DNA of 11,492 nt. Source: Haplosporangium gracile. Taxonomy: Eukaryota > Mortierellomycota > Mortierellomycetes > Mortierellales > Mortierellaceae. Shown one piece after another: positions 1 to 8,591 of this stretch. Numbering within the stretch: position 1 is the stretch's first letter; every line of letters begins with the position of its first letter. A model generated the notes under the pieces. It was not told the DNA's origin. It worked only from the letters and a program-made list of their open reading frames with translations, and did no database searches. The DNA is taken from positions 1 to 11,492 of the forward strand of contig JAAAUF010000875.1 of NCBI GenBank assembly GCA_015499985.1. The letters are read 5' to 3'. A program made the translations under genes and the position numbers.

Positions 1-18
1 AAAAATTTCAAAAAATTG

Positions 19-34
19 GCGACATTTATGTCGC
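19..34. repeat. Perfect 7-bp inverted repeat with 2-nt centre
   Basis: GCGACAT, then TT, then ATGTCGC: the two arms are exact reverse complements. The size suits a dimeric transcription-factor site, or it may be chance. There is no run of T on either side that would suggest a terminator in this eukaryotic setting. Function unknown. Confidence 0.5.
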
Positions 35-309
35 TAAAACCATCGGGGGGATAGTGAGGTTGGGTTCGTGTTGCCATCGATTGGAGGATACGTTTCTTTC
101 CCCCTTCCGATACTAGTTTTTTTTTTTATGTTTTGCTCTTCTGGTACTCTCATCGATCGGGATCCTTCGTCAGTAATAAGAAAAAGGTTCCTTTTTGGAA
201 TTCTCTTGAAAAGAAAAAAGAAAAGAGAAAAATAACTACCGAGGAATGGTAAGCGTGCATGCAGACATGCATCCATGAGGCGGTCGATTATTATTTTAAC
301 CCTGAAAGG

Positions 310-331
310 AAAAAAAAAAAAAAAAAAAAAA
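310..331. repeat. Poly(A) tract, 22 nt
   Basis: An uninterrupted run of A at 310-331. No coding relic resembling a retrotransposed cDNA precedes it, so it is read as an ordinary homopolymer tract, which may disfavour nucleosomes. Homopolymer length is prone to sequencing error. Confidence 0.8.
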
Positions 332-469
332 TGAGCGCGAAATTGAATTACATGCATGCCATTGACGATTCTTTTATGTGAAGAGACCGGATTTTTTTGG
401 GTCCAGCCCCCTCTGGCAAAAAGTTCCTGTGCTGGGACAATGTACCGAAACTTGCTCGTCGTTATTACA

Positions 470-482
470 CCCCCCCCCCCCC
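470..482. repeat. Poly(C) tract, 13 nt
   Basis: An uninterrupted run of C at 470-482 in otherwise AT-balanced DNA. Length is likely variable. No function assigned. Confidence 0.8.
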
Positions 483-610
483 ACCTGTGCTGTGGAACCT
501 GTTCATCGATGTGTTTGTTTTCTTTTGTTGTTCTCTGTTTAATCTTCATCATACATTTCTCATCGCTCAACTTGACATGATTTGCAAGAACAGAACCAGA
601 GAATGACAGG

Positions 611-626
611 GAGAGAGAGAGAGAGA
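611..626. repeat. (GA)8 microsatellite
   Basis: Eight GA dinucleotides in a row, preceded by GG. It is a GAGA-type tract that could bind GAGA-like factors or simply be a variable microsatellite. Confidence 0.8.
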
Positions 627-1335
627 ATAATAACAGAGGTGAGCAGTGGTGATATTCGACTGAAGGCAGAGTAAACAAGCTCGCCGTAAAAGAAGAAAAT
701 TGTCCTCATTGTTCATGCTAATGGTGTATTGGGTGTTTTCATAGATGGTGCTCATTATCTAACCTTCGATTTGAAGACAATTGTTTTCTCTCTCCTCTCT
801 CTCGTAAACTGAACCCTGTTTGCCCGGCCGCGTTATTGATATCTTGCTGACAGAGACTGTTCATTTTTAGTTTTTTTTTTCCTTTCAAAAATTGAATCAT
901 TGAACTATTTCTTGTTATTCTTCGGCGTGCTCTCAGGACATACATACATCGCCTAAAGAGAAATGTCTCTTTCCGGGCCAGGTTCAGGAAAATAGGAGGA
1001 AATGGGTCTCTATACGATCTGAAATCGTTGAATCGCACGCCGGGCCTCATGTTGTTTTTGTTTCTGGGACTTTGCCGTTCGTTATCGTGCATGATCTAAA
1101 CCCAATGGCTCACATTTTTTGATTGCTAAATAGCGCCGTCCGTGGGGTACGTATTGTTGACAAACAATAGCAGAGAAGAAAAGGAGGAAAAGTCGAAGGA
1201 GGGAAGGAAGGATCGATGGATGAGTGGCAACGGTGACGGCGAGAAGGGTTCTATGTTGTCTGTTGTAATTGCTTTCTCCTTTGGCTTAATCTTTCTTTCT
1301 GGGTATGCAAATGGGCAATGAGCCGGGGTGAGAAG

Positions 1336-1343
1336 TATATATA
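1336..1343 (+). promoter_or_regulatory. TATA box of the NAGLU gene
   Basis: TATATATA lies 176 nt upstream of the NAGLU start codon, followed about 35 nt later by a long pyrimidine-rich stretch. Transcription would be expected to start near 1370. No second TATA of this quality lies between here and the ATG. Inferred from motif and position only. Confidence 0.6.
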
Positions 1344-1378
1344 CCCTAGGTGAGCTTCCTTCTGAAAAAAACTCACTC

Positions 1379-1510
1379 ATTGTCACTCCCTCCAACCTTC
1401 CTCTTGTCGTCTTCTTCCTCCTCTCCTTACTCGTCTTCCCTCTCTCCTTCCTTCCTTCCTTCCTTCCGACTCTCCCTCTCTCCCTCTCTCTCTCTTCCTT
1501 CCTCACATCC
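1379..1510 (+). promoter_or_regulatory. Pyrimidine-rich NAGLU 5' leader
   Basis: About 130 nt made almost entirely of C and T, including a tandem CTTC block around 1447-1467 and CT blocks to about 1497, ending just before the ATG. It contains no ATG, so the 5' leader has no upstream start codon. Long C/T tracts immediately upstream of start codons are common in fungal promoters and leaders. A TOP-like translational role is possible but not shown. Confidence 0.55.
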
Positions 1511-1518
1511 AGACAAAA

Positions 1519-4269
1519 ATGGCGAAAGGAACCACCTGGTCCGTTCGCTGGTCGTCGTCGTCGCTCGCGCTGCTCGCAGTTGCCGCCGTAGCCCTTCTCC
1601 ACACTACCGCAACCGCAGCACCCACCGCCCAGACCCGGCCCCTCTACGGACTCGTCGAGCGTCTTCTCCCCAAGGCCTACCACTCTGCCTTTGATTTCCA
1701 GATCGTCTCCGAGTCCGCCATCCCCCCTTCCTCACCCAAGAACAAGTACGATGTCTATCGTGTCTCCAATATTGCCGCTACTGATGTCAACGCGACTCGA
1801 CACGGTGGTCAACCCACCGTATTGATCGAGGGTACCACTTTTTCGGCCTTGGGTGTCGGACTCAAGTACTACCTTGAGCAGGCTGCTCAGGTCGAGTTGA
1901 CCTGGAGTGGTAACCGGTTCAATGAGTTGCCTGCCCTGCCCCCACGTGTGCCTGATCTGGAGTTGGACTCGGGTAATGTTGTGACGACTGGCCATGTCCA
2001 TGGAAGCTTTGTTCCTTGGAGGTATTATACCAATGTGGTCACCTTTGGATACCAGTTTGCCTTCTGGGACTGGAACCGTTGGGAGCGTGAGCTCGGTAAG
2101 TTACGTGTCAATTTCTTTAAATGGGTACATTGGGTGCATGCTTTGTTGCAGTTTGTTTATGCGAGTTTCGCACATGGACCCAACACTAATCTAAACTTTA
2201 ACCTCTTTTTTCTTTCCCCCTTGGCTTGGAATTAAGATTGGATGGTGTTGAACGGTGTCAACCAGCTGCCCGCCATGGTCGGTCAGGAATACGTCCTCCG
2301 CGAGTTCTTCCGCAGCCTGGGCGTCAAGGACGCCGACTTTGCCAGCTTCTTCTCTGGACCCACCTACCAGCCCTGGAGCCGCATGGGCAACATGCAAGGA
2401 TCATGGACCTACAAGCTCACCGGCGCCGGTACAGAAGCCGACGAATTGGCCTACAAAAGCCGTTGGATTGATTCTCAATGGGCACTCCAGCAAAAGATTC
2501 TTGCGCGTCTGGATGGATTCAACATCACTTCAGTCCTTCCTGCCTTCCAGGGCTTTGTCCCCCGGGCCTTGAAGAACCTCTACCCTCAGGCTGATATCCG
2601 TAACTCGTCGACTTGGTCTGGGTTCCCGATCCAGTATACCAATGTCACTTACATCGAGCCCACTGACCCCCTATTCGCCAAACTGTCGATTGACTACATC
2701 AAGCTTCAGGACAAATTGAACAATGGCCATCGCTCGCACCATTACCTCTTGGATCTCTACAACGAGTTGATTCCCTCCTGTTTGACCGAGGCCTGTCTCA
2801 AGGCCATCTCTACCGCGGTCTCCAAGACTCTGCAAACGGCCGATAAGGATGCGGTCTGGGTAATGCAGGGTTGGTTCTTGACTGCCGCTGCGTGGAACCC
2901 TTCTAGGGGCAAGGCTTACCTTCAGGGTATTCAGGAGGCTGGCGGCAAATCCTTTGTCTATGACCTGGCTTCGGATTCTGTGCCTGTTTGGGATTCCTTT
3001 GATGGTTTCTTTGGCAGCGACTTTGGCTGGAGCGTGTAAGTCTCTCTCTCTCTCTCTCTCTCCCTGAGTATTCTTGGTTGAAATATGTGCTATATTTGTG
3101 TGCCCATGGCTAACACTTTTTCTTTCTAACTTTCTAGTATCAACAACTATGGTGCCTCGCAGGGTCTTTTTGGCAAACTCTCTGAGATCACAGCTCGCCC
3201 TTACACAGCCTTCTCCCAGTACCCCAACACCCTCCGCGGCATCGGTGTCACTGCCGAAGGTATCAACAACAACGAATTCATCTACGGCCTCACCTACACC
3301 TTCCCCTGGGCCAACCCCGACCAACCCGCTCTCAACGTCCCCAAACGCCTTGAACACTTCATTCAACGTCGTTATGGCCCCTCCCGTGCCACCCCTCAAG
3401 TCCAACAGGCATGGAAGCTCCTCTCGGAAACCGTCTGGGACTCTCGTACCGGAAACCCCACAGGCTCGAAATCCTACATCGAGAAGCCGCCAGCATTGAA
3501 CATGACTGACCCTGGTTGGTTGGGAACTATCTTCTGGTACAACAAGACTACCGTCGTCCATGCTTGGGATCTGTTGGTCCAGAGTGGTGTTGCGGAACGT
3601 AACGCTGCTCACGGTCGTCCCTTGCCCAAGTCCTACGTCTTTGATCTGGTCGACACGACTCGTGAGATCCTCCTGGCTACCGTCTTCCCCTCAGTCTACG
3701 GCTCATTAATCGCAGCCTACAACCGCCAGGACGTTGCCCAGATCCGCGCCGCCGGCCGTCAACTCCTCGATGTCGCTAACGACGCCGACCGTCTTCTCTC
3801 TTCCCACCCTCTGTTCTCCTTCGGCTCTTGGGTCAAAGAAGCCCGCGACTCTGCCAACTTCCCCCTCCCAACCGGTACCACCCCCGCACCCTCCTTCAAC
3901 CGCAACGGCTTCCAACAGTTCCTGGAATCCAACGCCCGCAACCTGGTCACTTGGTGGGGTCCTAACCCCGGAGAACTCGCAGATTACGGTTCCAAGCAGT
4001 GGGGTGGTCTCATCTCCTCCTACTATGTTCCTCGCTGGCGCTTGTTCATTGCCCAACTCGAATTGGCCGCTCAACAGAAGCGTGAATTTGACCCCGCTGC
4101 CTTTGCGGCTTTGGTCTCTAAGCATGAAACAGCTTGGCAGGCTCAGAGGTGAGGAGATAAGAGTAACGAAAGCTGGGCTTCGAACGGGTATGACTCTATT
4201 GATCTCGTCCGCCAGTTGTGGGACAAGTACGCTGCCTTGGCTGCCAAGATCGCCGCCACCGAGGATTAA
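1519..4269 (+). CDS. NAGLU: Alpha-N-acetylglucosaminidase (GH89, NAGLU family), 4 exons
   Basis: Exons are 1519-2095, 2237-3035, 3138-4148 and 4173-4269, giving 827 residues (human NAGLU is 743). Introns of 141 and 102 nt have GTAAG donors and CTAAC- or TTAAC-like branch sites. The enzyme removes terminal alpha-linked GlcNAc; in animals it degrades heparan sulfate in lysosomes. An N-terminal hydrophobic stretch (about residues 14-33) is a signal peptide. WDWNRWEREL and LDWMVLNGVN (split by intron 1) match the family core. The two GH89 catalytic glutamates are present: E369 in LYNEL and E499 in TAEGI, 130 residues apart exactly as in the human enzyme (E316/E446). Six N-glycosylation sequons occur at N91, 288, 315, 328, 580 and 594, consistent with secretory transport. 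Oddity: exon 3 runs into an in-frame TGA at 4150-4152. I propose a 24-nt intron there because the next codons (YDSIDLVRQLWDKY) resemble the human C-terminus. Without it the protein would be 796 residues. The natural fungal substrate is unknown. Confidence 0.93.
2096..2236 (+). other. NAGLU intron 1 (141 nt, phase 1)
   Basis: The donor is GTAAGT and the acceptor TTAAG, with branch-like CTAAT/TTAAC words about 20-45 nt before the acceptor. Splicing joins G to AT, producing ERELDWMVLNG, which matches the human EREIDWMALNG. Translation through the intron would leave the family pattern and stop at about 2234. Confidence 0.93.
3036..3137 (+). other. NAGLU intron 2 (102 nt) with (TC)11 after the donor
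   Basis: The donor is GTAAG, followed at once by a TC dinucleotide run (3041-3062). CTAAC at 3126-3130 is a good branch site, with acceptor TTTCTAG. Splicing rebuilds GWSVINNYG in frame. The donor TAA would otherwise act as a stop codon, so the intron is required for a full-length enzyme. Confidence 0.92.
4149..4172 (+). other. Putative 24-nt ultrashort intron (or readthrough segment) in NAGLU
   Basis: The segment starts GTGAGG, contains GAGTAAC (branch-like, A at 4165-4166) and ends GAAAG. Removing it deletes the in-frame TGA at 4150-4152 and keeps the frame, giving AQSWASNGYDSIDL and then a normal stop at 4267. Its length is a multiple of three, so the same downstream frame would also be used by TGA readthrough. 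A 15-nt variant (4149-4163) would also keep the frame. At 24 nt it would be far shorter than the other introns here (90-141 nt), so the splicing call is tentative. Confidence 0.45.
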
Positions 4270-4304
4270 AAAATGGATGTTAGTTCTTGTCGATGAGAAA
4301 GCAA

Positions 4305-4310
4305 AATAAA
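4305..4310 (+). terminator. Poly(A) signal AATAAA of NAGLU
   Basis: AATAAA lies 36 nt after the downstream stop codon (4267-4269). It is the only canonical hexamer close to the gene end. Cleavage 10-30 nt later would bring the transcript to within about 30 nt of, or into, the 3' end of the convergent F-box gene. Confidence 0.6.
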
Positions 4311-4364
4311 AGAGACAAAGAAATCTCGTTATCGTATACATATTCATTTCTCACCAATTATTGT

Positions 4365-6263
4365 CTACTGCTCAGAGTACCACTTTTTCCTCTGCCGCTC
4401 CTGATACGCCGCAACAACACGTTGATCCACATCAGGATCCTTATTGAAAACACCCAAGATAAAGAACAACCTCGGCCAATGCTCCCACATCCAATCGAGC
4501 TCTTCCTCATCCAGCAATTGCTTCGTCCCCGCAAGGTTAATCGTGTCCAACCTTGTCAACGGTGCCAAGTCCTCCAACCTCCCGCCCTTTGTCCGCAAAT
4601 TCAAATTGATCCCTTGAACGAACGGTGGCTCCCCCGTCGCGTTGATCATATGCAACTTTTCCAACTGCGTCAACCGCGCCAATTGGCGGAAGGTATGTTC
4701 CTGTTCGAGGTCGTATTGCTTCTGCATCGCCGCTTGGGACTCGAGACTGGTGTCCTTCAAATGGATATTCTTGCCTCCGAGCGCAAAGTTGAGCACCAAA
4801 GACTTGAGACCCAGACAGATCCAGTCGTCACCCAAAAGTGTCCCCATTCCGGATCCCATAAACGCCGACACGCTCATATCGTATTCATAATCGGGCGACG
4901 TGAAATCGACCTCATTGCTGTCCTCTGACCCCTCCTTCGTAGGAGCACCATACCGGACCAACTCTGTACCAAACAGCACATTCGCACCAAATAACTCCAA
5001 CCCCGGACAACTCGTCAACAGCGTCTGGATCTGCTTGCTCTGAACCTGCACACACATCAGACTCAGACTTCTCAAGGTCATAGTATGTCGAACCATCAAC
5101 ACCTGGAACGACTTGGGTCCGAAATCCGTCCAGCTAAGGTTAACATCCCGCGCATCCGTCATCCTGTCCAACAGATCCTCGATATGCGTATCGGCCAGTT
5201 CCCGCATTTGAATGTCAAGGTCTCGGAAGAAAGGAAAGGGCTTGAGGCGCGGGAAGGCGAACTCGATGTCTTGGGAGGGGAACGGTTTGGTGCCAAGGGC
5301 CCATTGCCAAGAGCGGAGGAGTGGTGCCTGGGTGATGATTCGGAACCCGTCGCCGATGCCGTTCATTTGTAGGACCTGTAACCGGGAGAACAACGCCTTG
5401 TCTTCGTCCTTGTCCTTGTCCTTGTCCTTGTTGTTGATGTTACTGCTGCCATTGGCGGCATTAGGAGGAGTCTGAGACTCATTCAACGAGAGCAAAGTCT
5501 CCATCAAGGTCGAAATTTCACTAGGTGGAGAAGGAGGAGCCAGCAGTTTCGACGGTAACTCCCCTGTTGAGAGCAACATCCAGTCTTGGTTCGATATCGG
5601 GCGCTCTATTGGCGGATAGAACGCCTCGCCGTCCGGTAGTTTGAGTCGTAAGAGATGGAGGGTCTCGGTCTTGGAGCAGGCTTCCCAGAACACAGACACG
5701 TCATTTGGGTGGATTGTACAGCTTGTCAATTGCATTGAGCTGAGCTTGGGACTTGCCACAAGAGCATTCCAGAACTTGGTCGATGAGATACAGGGTTGGT
5801 CCAGGAGGAGGATATGCACCAGCCCTGGATTTCGGAGGATCAAATCGGCTACCGTCGACGAGAACTCTGCTGCCACAGCCTCCTTGCTAGTCTGGTTACT
5901 GCTACTGATGCTACTGTTCATGTTCGAAAAGCCTCTCCTGAACGAAGGACTATTATTATAACTCATCGTCCAATTACCGTCCAAGGTCAAAGTATGCAAG
6001 TTCCTGCAAGGCACGGCATAATAATCCAACGAATCGATAAACCCGGAGATACGAAGCGCCTGGATCAAATGCGCATATTTCTCAATCGTCGCCAAGTCCG
6101 GGTTCTTTCCCGAGGTTGCAATGACAGAGGTCGACCGGTAGAGGAATGGCAAAAAGGTTGCGTGCCATTCCTTACAGACTAGCATTACTGAACCGAGTTG
6201 GCGTGTGTCGAGGAACTGGGCTAGGTGGTCCCGAATCTCAGGGATGTCAAAGGCGAACATCAT
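4365..6263 (-). CDS. F-box / leucine-rich-repeat-like protein, intronless
   Basis: This single open frame of 632 residues starts at tandem ATGs (6263 and 6260); the first is used here. Residues about 5-46 (FDIPEIRDHLAQFLDTRQL, then VCKEWH and FLPFLYRS) have the F-box layout that binds Skp1 in SCF ubiquitin ligases. The rest has regularly spaced leucine segments such as LHTLTLDG, LSSMQLTSCTI, LRSLSLMCVQV and LEKLHMINATG, as in the LRR substrate-binding part of such proteins. A charged linker KDKDKDKDEDK (residues 279-289) comes from a hexanucleotide repeat. There are no membrane segments and no signal peptide. Expected role: substrate adaptor for ubiquitination; substrate unknown. F-box/LRR families of this kind are large in Mortierella-like fungi and diverge fast, so no orthologue name is given. 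It converges on NAGLU. Confidence 0.82.
   Translation of the reverse strand: MMFAFDIPEIRDHLAQFLDTRQLGSVMLVCKEWHATFLPFLYRSTSVIATSGKNPDLATIEKYAHLIQALRISGFIDSLDYYAVPCRNLHTLTLDGNWTMSYNNSPSFRRGFSNMNSSISSSNQTSKEAVAAEFSSTVADLILRNPGLVHILLLDQPCISSTKFWNALVASPKLSSMQLTSCTIHPNDVSVFWEACSKTETLHLLRLKLPDGEAFYPPIERPISNQDWMLLSTGELPSKLLAPPSPPSEISTLMETLLSLNESQTPPNAANGSSNINNKDKDKDKDEDKALFSRLQVLQMNGIGDGFRIITQAPLLRSWQWALGTKPFPSQDIEFAFPRLKPFPFFRDLDIQMRELADTHIEDLLDRMTDARDVNLSWTDFGPKSFQVLMVRHTMTLRSLSLMCVQVQSKQIQTLLTSCPGLELFGANVLFGTELVRYGAPTKEGSEDSNEVDFTSPDYEYDMSVSAFMGSGMGTLLGDDWICLGLKSLVLNFALGGKNIHLKDTSLESQAAMQKQYDLEQEHTFRQLARLTQLEKLHMINATGEPPFVQGINLNLRTKGGRLEDLAPLTRLDTINLAGTKQLLDEEELDWMWEHWPRLFFILGVFNKDPDVDQRVVAAYQERQRKKWYSEQ
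5406..5429 (-). repeat. In-frame hexanucleotide repeat encoding Lys-Asp
   Basis: Four copies of AAGGAC on the coding strand, with a degenerate fifth unit beside them, encode the KD repeat of the F-box protein. Copy-number change would add or remove Lys-Asp pairs without a frameshift. It sits in a hydrophilic linker, so variation is probably tolerated. Confidence 0.75.
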
Positions 6264-6694
6264 GGAACAGGAGGAGAAGAATGACTGTAGAGTTTTTTGT
6301 AGGAGGTGGAATGAAAAGGAAAAGAAGAGCGAGGGTAGAGTGAAGGAGAGGAGAATGGCGGGCGAGTGGTGTCCTCTACTCTTTAACCCCCTTATTTAGA
6401 CAGGGCAGTGCTTTAGAAGGGCGGGTCTGTGCGCTCAGACTTAAAATGCCATCGACATTTTCGACTCTGACCCTGACAGTGTCGTTTGTTGGCTGTAGCA
6501 GAGCCTCGGCTTGAAATACGCCTCCAGAATAGCCCTTCTCTTCACCCAAACACCAAACCGTCATCTCCTGCATGCCCCCTCCAACGTGCCAATTATTATT
6601 ACATCTGTGCTTCCCCCTCCTCACTGATCACGGACGAAAAAAATCCCTAAATGCTAATGGTTTTTTTTACTTGTAAAGATGTCTAGAGAGAACC
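6264..6694. promoter_or_regulatory. F-box promoter and leader, with the IPI3 3' flank
   Basis: These 431 bp separate the F-box start from the IPI3 stop. The part next to the F-box ATG (about 6264-6360) is purine-rich on +, so the transcript leader is pyrimidine-rich. TAAATAAG on - at 6391-6398 is a possible TATA element about 130 nt upstream of the start codon. The remainder is unassigned. An 82-codon frame on - (6624-6376) has no recognisable domain and is probably chance. The IPI3 3' UTR must begin after 6695, where A-rich sequence follows on the - strand, but no canonical AATAAA was seen. Confidence 0.45.
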
Positions 6695-8591
6695 TTATGC
6701 CTTTCGCCTCTTGGTGCCCGAGCTCCTCAACCCACTCAAAGCAGCACTAATATCAGATTGTGATACCACAGGCTGGACAGGGGAAGGTGCCGTCGTCAAA
6801 GCTGCAAGACGCGCCTCAAGTTCCCTATACTTTTGCTCCAATTCATGATACGCCTCTGTTGAAGTTGCCGAAGAAGATGCTGGTGAAGATGCAGATCCAG
6901 CAGCGACAGAGCCAGAGCGCGCACTCACAAATGCGCGTCGAGCCATCTCGAGCAACTGTTCCTCCTGTGATTTAGACGCCAGCAAAGCTGCGGTCGATAA
7001 TGAAGATGAGTAGGTCGAAGAGACTGTTGAGGGGATCATGATCAGAGGATCATCAGCAATCGTGTTATTGCCGTTGATTTCGGGTCCGCCTTCGCCAATT
7101 CGTGCCTGTGGGATGCGCTTGAACGGTGTGATCGAGTTAACCTTGGGCTTATCTGCCAAAGTTGTGTTGGAGTAGAGGTCGGCAGGCTGGAACAATGTGT
7201 GGATCGACGAGATTGCACCTAGGAGTCAGTAGTCAGTGAGCGAGATCGCCATTAGCTTCGAGTTGAATGAAGTTTAAAAGTCACATGTTGCATTACAACA
7301 CGGATGTCAAAGGAATAATCCTTACCTTTGTGTTGCTTGATCTCGCGGACCATTTGTCTACTGGCAACATCCCAGACCATCAAGTGTCCCTTGTTATCTC
7401 CACTGACCAATGCTGAACCATCAAAGTTGAGAGCCATCCTATGAATGGGGTGATGATGCCCCCTGAAAACCAAATCGCCACCGCTTCCATGCCTCTTGGC
7501 ACCTCCCAATCCAATCTGCTCCAGACCGGAATCGCCATCAATAGCCTCCATAGTAGTATATCCTTGCTGAGTATGCTTGGCCTTGTACAACAAAGCCTGG
7601 TAAATCAAGTAATCCGCCTCGTTCGCTGTAGACGATGTCGAAGCCGGTGTACCAGAAGCAGCCAAAAAGTACCGCTCAGAAGGGTCCAGAACCAAGGCTG
7701 TAATCTTTGTTGGAAACAAAAAGGTCGTCAAGAGCGATCCTGTCGAGAGATCCCAGAGTTTGCAGGTGTGATCCATAGATGAGGTGACGACGCGACTGCC
7801 ATGGAACCGTCCAACGCCGCATTGGATATCTGTAATGGGTAGGGTGTGGTCGGTCCATGAGTAATGTGGGGCGGGTGACTCGGTCTGCCCGTCGTCCAGG
7901 AGCGCATTGAGCATCCAGACGTGAACAGAAGCATCCTCGCTTCCTGAGAACATCACAGTGCCGTCTGCTGAGAATCGAAGGACTGTAATCTTTTTGTAGT
8001 GAGCGTCAAATGTACGGTGAAGAATCCCTGTCGCGATCTATTCCAAGTAGTAGCAAAAGAGTAAATGTGAGTACGTGGTGTTCCTCTGGAAGATGGCATG
8101 CGCGTTACAGCTAAAGATAGCATCTCAACTGCCATGAATCGGCCAAAAGACATACCTCCCAGATATGAATCCTGCCACTCTCAGTGCCTCCTGCGCAATA
8201 GGTTCCCCTGTTCGATGTCGCCAAGCAGACGATCTTGTCGGGGAGAGGGAACTTTAAAAATACTTGATCCTACATAAGACATCGCGTAGATAGTAACAAA
8301 TGTTAGAGTCAGCCAAAAGGGATCACACAGCTCAATACTGGCATATTGTGAATTCTGATCTATGAGCCACAATACCTTCTGGAAGTTGTAGACGTGCATC
8401 ATGCCCTTTTCTGCCTGCGAGCTGAGGAAGATACTGCCGAGGTTGCGGGGGTTGTTGACGAGGGCAAGAGACTGCAAGGGTGTGACGTTCTGCTTGAATG
8501 AGCCAAGCATGGACCCAGTGTGGAGGTTCCAGAGGTATGTGGTGCCATCGGCGGCATCCGATGACGATGTTAACGCCAACTCGACAAACAT
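6695..8591 (-). CDS. IPI3: IPI3 / WDR18 WD-repeat ribosome biogenesis factor, 4 exons
   Basis: Exons in coding order are 8591-8376, 8269-8156, 8037-7326 and 7218-6695, giving 521 residues. Introns of 106, 118 and 107 nt have phases 0, 0 and 1. The protein is the WD subunit of the Rix1/PELP1 complex, which acts in the nucleus on pre-60S particles for ITS2 processing and remodelling; yeast Ipi3 is also linked to replication licensing. Seen: beta-propeller strands ending in W-D-like motifs (YLWNLHTG near W21, IHIWEIATG W109, VHVWMLN W151, CKLWDLSTG W205, LMVWDVAS W332). The segment WTDHTLPITDIQCGVG with VTSSMDHTCKLW closely matches human WDR18. After the propeller come a Ser/Ala-rich stretch (about 446-468), a short coiled coil (about 469-488) as in yeast Ipi3, and a basic KRRK tail (517-520) that could be a nuclear signal. 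The propeller has a long acidic and Gly-rich insertion between the W205 and W332 blades. It lies downstream of FEN1 on the same strand. Confidence 0.93.

Larger units (their letters stand above)
1..1335. other. Intergenic low-complexity region, no gene recognised
   Basis: I see no convincing gene here. Open frames on both strands translate to low-complexity peptides driven by T/A and purine or pyrimidine tracts, and they lack recognisable domains. The stretch contains a T11 run (117-127), an A22 run (310-331), a C13 run (470-482), (GA)8 (611-626), a perfect short palindrome (19-34) and three CATGCA-type words (257-271 and 351-359). No tRNA-like B box was noticed. It is probably the far upstream region of the NAGLU gene plus flank of a gene outside the window. 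A noncoding RNA cannot be excluded from sequence alone. Confidence 0.6.

Noticed and set aside
310..331. Poly(A) run as the tail of a retrotransposed element
   Set aside because: No reverse-transcriptase relic, processed-gene similarity or target-site duplication was visible around it.
34..678. 214-residue open frame on - in the left intergenic region
   Set aside because: The translation is dominated by homopolymer and dinucleotide tracts (poly-Phe, Ser-Leu repeats) with no domain and no plausible splice structure. It is best explained by the A, C and GA tracts.
1126..1683. 185-residue open frame on - overlapping the NAGLU leader and exon 1
   Set aside because: Arg/Glu/Gly-rich composition simply mirrors the C/T-rich leader, and the frame overlaps a strongly supported coding exon on the other strand.
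2671..3612. 313-residue open frame antisense to NAGLU
   Set aside because: It lies opposite exons 2-3 of a well-supported gene and crosses its intron. The translation shows no domain; it is a codon-bias shadow.
4149..4215. More ordinary 67-nt intron at the NAGLU TGA (acceptor CGCCAG)
   Set aside because: It would shift the frame and give a Pro-rich tail without similarity to NAGLU, deleting the conserved YDSIDLVRQL segment. It is less likely than the 24-nt option or readthrough.
6376..6624. 82-residue open frame on - between IPI3 and the F-box gene
   Set aside because: No recognisable domain and no splice signals that would join it to the F-box gene. It overlaps the likely TATA region, and its length is compatible with chance.
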